Shown here one piece after another: positions 47,901-51,786 of a DNA stretch of 51,786 nt. Origin of the DNA: Candidatus Brocadiaceae bacterium (GTDB lineage Bacteria > Planctomycetota > Brocadiia > SM23-32); assembly GCA_012728835.1 (NCBI GenBank), contig JAAYEJ010000052.1:1-51786 (forward strand), written 5' to 3'. Position 1 is the stretch's first letter, and every line of letters begins with the position of its first letter. The notes beneath the pieces are model-generated. The model searched no databases and was not told where the DNA came from. It saw nothing but the letters and a program-made list of their open reading frames with translations. A program made the translations under genes and the position numbers.

Positions 47901-48256
47901 GAAACGGCGACCGCATCGAGAGCGGCGACCTGGTGCAGGTCGAACTCCGGGTGACCGCGGACAACGACTACACCTACCTCATGTTCGAGGACATGAAGCC
48001 GGCCGGCTGCGAACCCGTGGAACTGCGCAGCGGCGGACAGCGCCAGGAGGGTTTCCACACCTACATGGAGCTGCGGGACGAGAAGGTGGCGTTCTTCGCC
48101 GAGACGATCGGCCGCGGCGAACACCTGCTGCGCTACCGGCTGCGCGCGGAGATCCCGGGCGTCTTCCACGCCCTGCCGGCCGTCGTGCAGGGGATGTACG
48201 CACCCGAACTGCGCGGAAACAGCGACGAGGCCGTCCTCCGCGTCGAGGACCGGTGA
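41939..48256 (+). CDS. Alpha-2-macroglobulin family protein with TPR-like N-terminus
   Basis: A 2105-residue exported protein. The signal peptide (IAVAGLLAVVALTCLHAAPA) is followed by TPR-like repeats to about residue 450. An MG2 domain lies near residue 690 (VYLVTDRPVYRPGQTVRFKV) and further macroglobulin domains follow. Around 840-900 is an insert packed with Trp and Tyr. Residues about 1291-1349 are Gly/Ala/Met-rich, in the position of a bait region. The A2M domain starts near 1354 (FADTAFWTPSLL) and the thioester motif YGCTEQ has Cys1576 and Gln1579 intact, followed by the alpha-toroid (DGGWGWWTQGESSPYLTSYV). Such proteins trap attacking proteases at the cell surface. AGGAG lies 7 bases before the ATG. 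No partner penicillin-binding protein gene (pbpC) is adjacent. Confidence 0.93.
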   Translation: MRRRIPPKGIAVAGLLAVVALTCLHAAPAAPPSMADADRLFEQKNYAEAADAYGALVAAGGADWHLAAERVIMSRLRLQSYDEAITAAEDYVVRTAGMRLEPHAERLAGHLYMLLPHWGTRAGGEFYRGEHRQGTFLQSHQHDKRLAVAHMERARDLYAQHDDGTDPAWREERIECLFDLVSLLSQFSIYDDQPQYWHRWWGERDGFLAVTAGEDDFDEGYSYGDMHRKRPIGLRIGPDGEPVFPSLPKDYTDQTPADQKMLYLLDEVRRLDRTEERKHTALSYYRQAMLARKRFGMDRLRSYASPYYSATGSARSSGQPLNSGQPLQEELDSFNPWELEDGEALVLAGGRICKVELPPAFDVLGLLRTVAGDYAAGGVAPEARYAIGLYCQSRQQYTQALAEYEALREAFPESPWAGHAADQAAEIRSPQVQLSDNGVQAPGRPAELQISYRNLDRIHFIARRFDLPAMLREIREEARKETDDAQRHVWLHWQWSHYLVRERGTDWASGLVARHLGPEVARWADTVPNDGTHRYAQATLRSPLTERGAYVVYAFTEEPSTAAGAGRSTEALGRGQSRAVVVLNDLALVEKKTDKGTLCYAADAVTGAPVAGAAMNALETWTTYDPKTRRQTWHTATTDLTTDEHGMAVLPRQPGRGGEVYWLATTPGDRFAWSGMRFSRSGIGSIMREGMFVYLVTDRPVYRPGQTVRFKVWVRDVRNGVPENMPQTALRVALYDPRGDEVLAVDKRTDDFGGLDGEFTLDAEATLGVYTLNVPDTRLYGGPHFRVEEYKKPEFEVTVEPSETHTKLGEPLQAVVKASYYFGAPVTDATVSYRVFREEYRHSYYFPGRWDWLYGPGYGQAWYAHDWFPWWGALRSCWSPPSWWWGYSHYQPVRELVKEGESPIAEDGRLVIDIDTAPALRDHPDRDHRYVVQADVRDASRRVISGEGDVKVTRQAYYAMIQSDRGYYRPGEEMVIRVRCLTPDDRPVQAEGLLTVSRVVFGGPDNGHIAEEELDRWTASTDGQGELSFRLRHERSDQLKIAFAAPDEWGGTVTGYGLVWVCGRDFDGRLYRFNDLELITDKRTYEPGDVCRLMINTRRPDSYVLFADAVDKGSLLSYRLLHLPAGHTVVDVPIKEAHRPNTFVEACLVSDLRVHQQAERICVPPQDAVLNIEVHTDKPRYAPGEDARVRVRAVGPDGEPADVQMVLSAFDRSVLAIQPEYAPVISTFFHGQVRSHTSLMRTNLLERFGAWGYVLRPFESLNPLPPAWQGTWSPQVEGWAWLTDAEFRNLAGGGGIAYSRAMLGGGGGMPKALAAEAADMAEGAPMAAAPAPGAADGGAAEDAAFVAPQVREAFADTAFWTPSLLTGPDGEAEVTFAMPENLTTWKVNAWAVGRDPRVGQASTEAVTTKDLIVRLQAPRFFLEYDEVVLSANVHNYLDSAKTARVSLEVPPEHLALMDGSPATVDVEVAAAGERRVDWRVRVVAEGTAAVTVKALTDEESDAMRMTFPVLVHGMTKQESWCGSMRPAEDAAEHVIEFTVPEQRRPELTRLEVQFAPSLVGAMLDALPYCLDYPYGCTEQTVSRFLPAVLTLKTLQNMGIRLEDVRGIRGRMAEVRRIEEGENIRIYADSPIFDSEELQRLIAAGLKRIAEMQHADGGWGWWTQGESSPYLTSYVLQALVGAQECDVAVDQNMIDRGMEFLRQWEIDQMQRTDWTAGEVHAFAAYVLSLKGLKAQDEKAGDCVERLFEGRDRLNLYGKALLSLTLANLNDTERARLVLRNILQYVEQNEGTQIAWFRTPTQGWWYWWNSDIETNAWCLRALVRLEPESEIAPRLVKWLLENRRNGYYWRSTRDTALCVGAMSDFVAATGEGRPDCTVALSLDQGAVVKSVKIDRDNFFTYDNSFVVEGHALAGGPHTLRVSKDGPGALYYSVRLSYFTKEEHITASGLELKIDRTHYLLRRMPYEVEVEGAEGQQLSERRLRYERVPLRNGDRIESGDLVQVELRVTADNDYTYLMFEDMKPAGCEPVELRSGGQRQEGFHTYMELRDEKVAFFAETIGRGEHLLRYRLRAEIPGVFHALPAVVQGMYAPELRGNSDEAVLRVEDR

Positions 48257-48288
48257 GGCGCGCCGGGCGCGACGCCGCCGGGCCAGCC

Positions 48289-48397
48289 TGTCATGCTGCG
48301 GCGCCGCTCGGACGCCGAAGCATCTCGCCGTCACTGGCCGTGCCCCGCCTCGGACGTCGAGGTTCTTCGCCCGCCCTGCGGCGGGCTCAGAGTGACA
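48289..48397. repeat. Dispersed palindromic element with inverted ends
   Basis: The left end TGTCATGCTGCGGCGCCG and the right end GGCGGGCTCAGAGTGACA are imperfect inverted repeats, each next to a GAAGCATCTCG or GAGGTTCTTCG block. The whole forms a 109-base imperfect palindrome 32 bases after the alpha-2-macroglobulin stop, between convergent genes. The left half resembles the copy at 23594-23640. Confidence 0.65.
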
Positions 48398-48410
48398 ATG
48401 GGAGGCCGTC

Positions 48411-48437
48411 GGAGGGGCACGCGCCGTCGTGCCCGCC
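48411..48437. repeat. Single inverted copy of the right-edge repeat core
   Basis: GGAGGGGCACGCGCCGTCGT at 48411-48430 and the next few bases match, with one or two changes, the reverse complement of the GGGCACGACGGAGCGTGCCC core found four times at 51435-51786. It directly follows the palindromic element at 48289-48397. Confidence 0.7.
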
Positions 48438-48485
48438 CGTGTGCCCCAAGCTGGGTGGTCCGCCCGTGCCAGCGCCCGGCGGCGC

Positions 48486-51287
48486 TCATCGGCCCGCGTC
48501 GTCCGCACCCGGGGCGTGCAGCATGCGCCACAGGATGTGGGCCTCGGCCTCGGCGGCGGTAACCGGTTCGCCGCCCTCCACCAGGGGCTCCAGCAGCAGC
48601 CGGGCCCGCGCCTGGCCCATCGGCCCCTGCCCCGCGTGCCAGCGGGCCACGGCAGCGGTCCGGACGGCCGCGTAGTATCGGCGCAGGAACCGGGCGGTCG
48701 CGTCCTGGGGGTTGACTGCCAGCGCCCGGTCGAACAGCGCCATCGCCCGCGCGAAGGCGTCGTCGAAGTCCTGCAGATACTCCATCATCAGCCCCTCCGC
48801 CACGGCCTGGGTCAGCACCGTCGTGCCCTCCACCCACCGTTCGAGCGACTCGCGGGTGGCCGCCTCGCGCCCCGCCGGCACACTGTACAGGAGGTCCCAG
48901 GGCGAACGCCGCATCCCCGCGAGCAGGAACAGCGCCCGCACGTGCGAGTTCATGGGGTAGGAGCGGCTGCAGTGGAACTCCACAATCGGGATGTCGTCGG
49001 TGTTCAGGGGCCCCTGGCCGACCGCGCGGCGCAGGTCGTCGCCTTCGCCGCAGAAGGCACTCAGGAAGTCGCAGGCGTCCACGACGCCGTTGGCCGCCAG
49101 GCGCTCCTTGACGGCGGGCCGGTCGAGGCGGCGCTCCAGCTCGGCGAAGTCGATGCGCAGGGGGCCTTCGGTGCCGATCAGGATGCAGAAGTCGGCGGTG
49201 TACTTGAACCAGACGCTCGCGTGCGGGAACTCGACCAGGAAGGACCGGATCAGCATCCGGAAGTCCTCCTCCGGCATGCTGTGGAGCGGCAGCCACTGGC
49301 AGATGATGCCGCCCGGCGCCAGGATGCGCTTGCACTGGCGGTAGAAGTCCACGCCGTAGAACCCGGCGTTCCCGGCGTTGAGCCCCGGGTGGATGATGCC
49401 GGCCTGCACGACGTCGTAGCGCTCACGCGTGCCCAGCACGTAGTTGCGCCCGTCGTCGATGCGCAGGTGCACGCGGGGGTCCGAGAGCACGTCGCCGTTG
49501 TACTTCTTGAACCAACCGCTCACGCGCCGCACGCCCGGGCTCAGTTCCACCACGTCGACCTCGACCCCGTGGGCGACGGCGGCCTGCGACGTGAAGCCGA
49601 TGCCGAACCCGATCAGCAGCGCACGCTGCGGGGCCGGATGCAGCAGCAGCGGCACGTGGGCGATCATCTCGTGGCTGGGCCGGTCGTGCCGCGTGGTGCG
49701 CGCGACGCCCGTCTCGTTCACATACAGATCGAGCGCGAACCCGGCGGTCTCCAGCACGCTGACGGTCGACTCGACGTCCTCGTGATAGTCGAGCACGCGC
49801 ACCATGTCGCGGTTGCGCGTCGCCCCCGTGGCGTGGATCAGCTCCAGGCGCGGCATCAGCAGCAGCGCCGGGGCGGCCACGACCAGGGCGGCGGAGAGGA
49901 GGAACGCCGGCCGCCGCCGCGCGACGCGCTGCCCCGCCGGCCGCGCCGCCAGCATCCAGGCACCCAGCGCCAGGTTGACGACGGCCGTGACGATGATGGA
50001 GCGCTGGATACCGAGAACGGGAATCATGATGAAGCCGCCGACGAAGGCGCCGAAGATCGACCCCACCGTGTCCAGGCAGCCGATCACACCCATGCGGCGG
50101 CCCAGCCGCTTCAGTGCGGGCACGTAGATGCGCGAGACCACCGGCATCGTGGCGCCCATCAGGGTGGTCGGGATCAGGATGACGACCATCGAGATGACGA
50201 ACTGCCCGCCCGCCACCGCGCCCCATCCGTACAGGCGCAGGGCGCCCTCCATCGTGCCGTAGAACCGCATGAGCCATGGCAGCAGGGGGATCGTCACGAG
50301 CGCCGACAGGCCGATGCCGACCTCGATGGCCGCCAGCAGGCGGTAGGGGTCCGTGCGGTCCACCAGGCCGCGCACCAGGAACGCCCCCAGTGAGAGGCCC
50401 ACAAGGAAGGTCGCCGTGATGGTCGTGATGGCGTAGGTGTTGGTGGCCACGAAGAAGATGAGCAGGCGCGTCCACGCCATCTGGTAGGCCAGGGAGGTGA
50501 AGCCCTCGATGCCGAAGACCCACAGCGCCACCTTCACCGCGCGCGGCACGCCGCCCGGCGCCGAATCGGCGGCGGCCGGCGCCGCATCGGCCGCCGCCGG
50601 CGCCGCATCGGACGCCGCCGGCTCGGGGCCGCCCATGAGCCGGTCCAGCAGCATGGCCCCGGCCCCGACGGACACGTTCAGCGCGGCGGCCAGGAGGAGC
50701 GTATGCGCCTGGCCCAGGAACTCCAGGAACACGTAGCCCGCCAGGACGCAGCCGACGACCGCCCCGAGGTTGTTGACCGAGTAGAGCCCCGCCACCTCGC
50801 CGCCCAGCCGCCGGCGGTGCCGGACGTAGGCCCGGGCCAGCACCGGCAGGGTGCCGCCCATCAGGGCGGTCGGGATGAGCAGCATGGCGAAGGACAGGGC
50901 GAACCGCACGAGGCTCATCACGTAGTGGTTGGCCCCGAAGGCGCCGTAGAACGCCACGTACAGGGGCGTGGCGGCGTCGGCCAGCAGCGGGAAGCACGCG
51001 CCGAAGACGCCGATGCCCACCTCCAGCAGCGCGAAGAGCCGCAGGGGGCGGTCCCATCGGTCGGCCAGGCGCCCGATATAGAGGCTGCCGAGGGCCAGCC
51101 CCGCCATGAAGGCCGTCACCACGGCGCTGTTGGCGTAGATGGTGACGCCGAAGACGAGGGCGAGCTGCCGCGCCCAGACGATCTGGTAGATCAGCGCAGC
51201 CGCACCGGAGAGGAAGAACAGGAGGAGAAGGGCCAGCGGGGCGGCACGACGCCAGGGGCCCCCCGTCGGAACGTCAGGCACACTCAT
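48486..51287 (-). CDS. Polytopic membrane protein fused to a spermidine-synthase-like domain
   Basis: A 933-residue protein. Residues 20-480 hold about a dozen transmembrane helices in two halves with matching motifs (GLALGSLYIGRLADRWDRP and GLSLGAFLVRGLVDRTDP; ALMGGTLPVLARAYV and TLMGATMPVVSRIYV), an MFS-like duplication. The halves are joined by an Ala/Asp-rich repeat linker. Residues 560-740 are a spermine/spermidine-synthase-like Rossmann domain (ALLIGFGIGFTSQAAVAHGV, VDVVELSPGVRR, HLRIDDGRNYVLGT). The C-terminal 100 residues are helical. Polyamine synthesis is not proven; many such fusions have unknown substrates. The ATG at 51287 starts just before the first helix, and a promoter lies at 51349-51377. 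Confidence 0.87.
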   Translation of the reverse strand: MSVPDVPTGGPWRRAAPLALLLLFFLSGAAALIYQIVWARQLALVFGVTIYANSAVVTAFMAGLALGSLYIGRLADRWDRPLRLFALLEVGIGVFGACFPLLADAATPLYVAFYGAFGANHYVMSLVRFALSFAMLLIPTALMGGTLPVLARAYVRHRRRLGGEVAGLYSVNNLGAVVGCVLAGYVFLEFLGQAHTLLLAAALNVSVGAGAMLLDRLMGGPEPAASDAAPAAADAAPAAADSAPGGVPRAVKVALWVFGIEGFTSLAYQMAWTRLLIFFVATNTYAITTITATFLVGLSLGAFLVRGLVDRTDPYRLLAAIEVGIGLSALVTIPLLPWLMRFYGTMEGALRLYGWGAVAGGQFVISMVVILIPTTLMGATMPVVSRIYVPALKRLGRRMGVIGCLDTVGSIFGAFVGGFIMIPVLGIQRSIIVTAVVNLALGAWMLAARPAGQRVARRRPAFLLSAALVVAAPALLLMPRLELIHATGATRNRDMVRVLDYHEDVESTVSVLETAGFALDLYVNETGVARTTRHDRPSHEMIAHVPLLLHPAPQRALLIGFGIGFTSQAAVAHGVEVDVVELSPGVRRVSGWFKKYNGDVLSDPRVHLRIDDGRNYVLGTRERYDVVQAGIIHPGLNAGNAGFYGVDFYRQCKRILAPGGIICQWLPLHSMPEEDFRMLIRSFLVEFPHASVWFKYTADFCILIGTEGPLRIDFAELERRLDRPAVKERLAANGVVDACDFLSAFCGEGDDLRRAVGQGPLNTDDIPIVEFHCSRSYPMNSHVRALFLLAGMRRSPWDLLYSVPAGREAATRESLERWVEGTTVLTQAVAEGLMMEYLQDFDDAFARAMALFDRALAVNPQDATARFLRRYYAAVRTAAVARWHAGQGPMGQARARLLLEPLVEGGEPVTAAEAEAHILWRMLHAPGADDAGR

Positions 51288-51348
51288 CACCGGCGACTCC
51301 GTCGGTAGTGCCCGGCCCTCGGCCGGGGAAACGCGGTGCAGAGCCGGC

Positions 51349-51377
51349 ATTCTATGCGCACGTCTCCGGAGGTGCAA
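51349..51377 (-). promoter_or_regulatory. Promoter of the transporter-synthase fusion gene
   Basis: On the minus strand TTGCAC (51377-51372) and TAGAAT (51354-51349) are separated by 17 bases. The predicted start is near 51342, about 55 bases before the ATG at 51287. The repeat array begins 58 bases upstream of it. Confidence 0.6.
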
Positions 51378-51434
51378 GTACGCCGTGCGCCGCCCTCCCC
51401 CCAATGGGCAGCGCGGGCGTCGCCGCCCGGCGCC

Positions 51435-51786
51435 GGGAGCGGGCACGACGGAGCGTGCCCCTCCACGGCGGGGTCGCGTCCGTGCAAGTGGAGGGCCGCG
51501 CTCCGTCGCGGCCGGGGATGGCAGGCGCCCGGTGATTGCAGGAGCGGGCACGACGGAGCGTGCCCCTCCAACGGCGTGGCCGCGTGCGTGCCGGTGGAGG
51601 GCCGCGCTCCGTCGCGGCCGGGGATGGCAGGCGGCCGGTGATTGCAGGAACGGGCACGACGGAGCGTGCCCCTCCAACGGCGTGGCCGCGTGCGTACCAA
51701 TGGAGGGCCGCGCTCCGTCGCGGCCGGGGATGACAGGCGGCCGGTGATTGCAGGAGCGGGCACGACGGAGCGTGCCCCTCCAACGG
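51435..51786. repeat. 106-bp tandem repeat array, running off the right edge
   Basis: The core GGGCACGACGGAGCGTGCCC starts at 51441, 51546, 51652 and 51758, that is at spacings of 105, 106 and 106 bases. Each core is itself a hairpin (GGGCACG/CGTGCCC). Each unit also carries a GGAGGGCCGCGCTCCGTCGC block and a GGCCGGTGATTGCAGGA block. The first unit is the most diverged and the last is cut by the window edge. Frames that cross it on both strands give repetitive peptides and are not considered genes. Confidence 0.93.

Noticed and set aside
41732-48508. Very long open frame on the minus strand antisense to the alpha-2-macroglobulin gene
   Set aside because: It is a by-product of high GC and codon bias. 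It has no start site signals or domain motifs, and the plus strand carries clear macroglobulin domains. The real minus-strand gene begins at 41731.
51435-51786. Tandem repeats considered as a CRISPR array
   Set aside because: Units are directly abutting 106-mers with no unique spacers, and no cas gene is present.

Overview
The window is very GC-rich bacterial chromosome and contains one complete rRNA operon. No gene fixes the lineage. The gene mix suggests an uncultured, free-living, Gram-negative-type bacterium of the PVC group, most plausibly a planctomycete relative: a type II secretion pseudopilus cluster, secreted beta-helix and sulfatase-modifying-factor-fold proteins, an alpha-2-macroglobulin with a TPR front end, a spermidine-synthase/transporter fusion, RNase Y and a DksA-like protein. 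This placement is inference; the 16S gene at about 35345-36950 is the proper way to settle it.

Layout. 1-5251 (minus): gspE-F-G-H-I-J-K, a type II secretion ATPase, inner-membrane platform and pseudopilins; gspK runs off the left edge. 5554-7474: a PHP phosphoesterase and a GNAT acetyltransferase, divergent, each with its own sigma70-like promoter. 7527-11218 (minus): a probable three-gene transcription unit of an unrecognised protein, a secreted beta-helix protein and an exported FGE-fold protein. 11352-15429 (minus): ispG-dxr-rseP, tightly overlapping, combining isoprenoid synthesis with a site-2 protease. 15820-19959: phoU-like (+), purQ (-) and a CehA/McbA-like lipoprotein (-). 20067-23548 (+): an 18-bp tandem repeat abutting a promoter, then a phosphohexomutase, a YraN-family protein and a DUF4236-TPR protein. 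23848-26413: an unlisted 55-codon ORF facing a methyltransferase and a GH20-like protein. 26648-29202 (+): trpF translationally coupled to an exported esterase. 29212-30774 (-): rny.

31560-37326 (minus): the rRNA operon, read from right to left as promoters P1 and P2, boxA, 16S, tRNA-Ile(GAU), tRNA-Ala(UGC), 23S, 5S and terminator. 37942-38498: a DksA/TraR zinc-finger gene with a strong terminator. 38726-38800: tRNA-Glu. 38858-41731 (-): a DUF1638-hydantoinase/oxoprolinase fusion, divergent from a 2105-residue alpha-2-macroglobulin gene (41939-48256, +) with an intact thioester motif. 48486-51287 (-): a transporter-spermidine synthase fusion. 51435 to the right edge: 106-bp tandem repeats.

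Recurring themes. Nearly every transcription unit has a recognisable TTGnnn-N16/18-TAnnnT promoter, and two of these (trpF and phoU) sit so close to the start codon that the mRNAs look leaderless. Start choices were made from Shine-Dalgarno sites, which shortens several reading frames (gspE, gspF, ispG, rny, the PHP gene) and gives rseP a TTG start. Small dispersed palindromic repeats lie between convergent genes and at the right edge. No CRISPR array, insertion sequence, prophage or origin was seen. The points most worth a second look are the DUF1638-hydantoinase fusion, the promoter-abutting 18-bp repeat, the 106-bp repeat family and the leaderless promoters.
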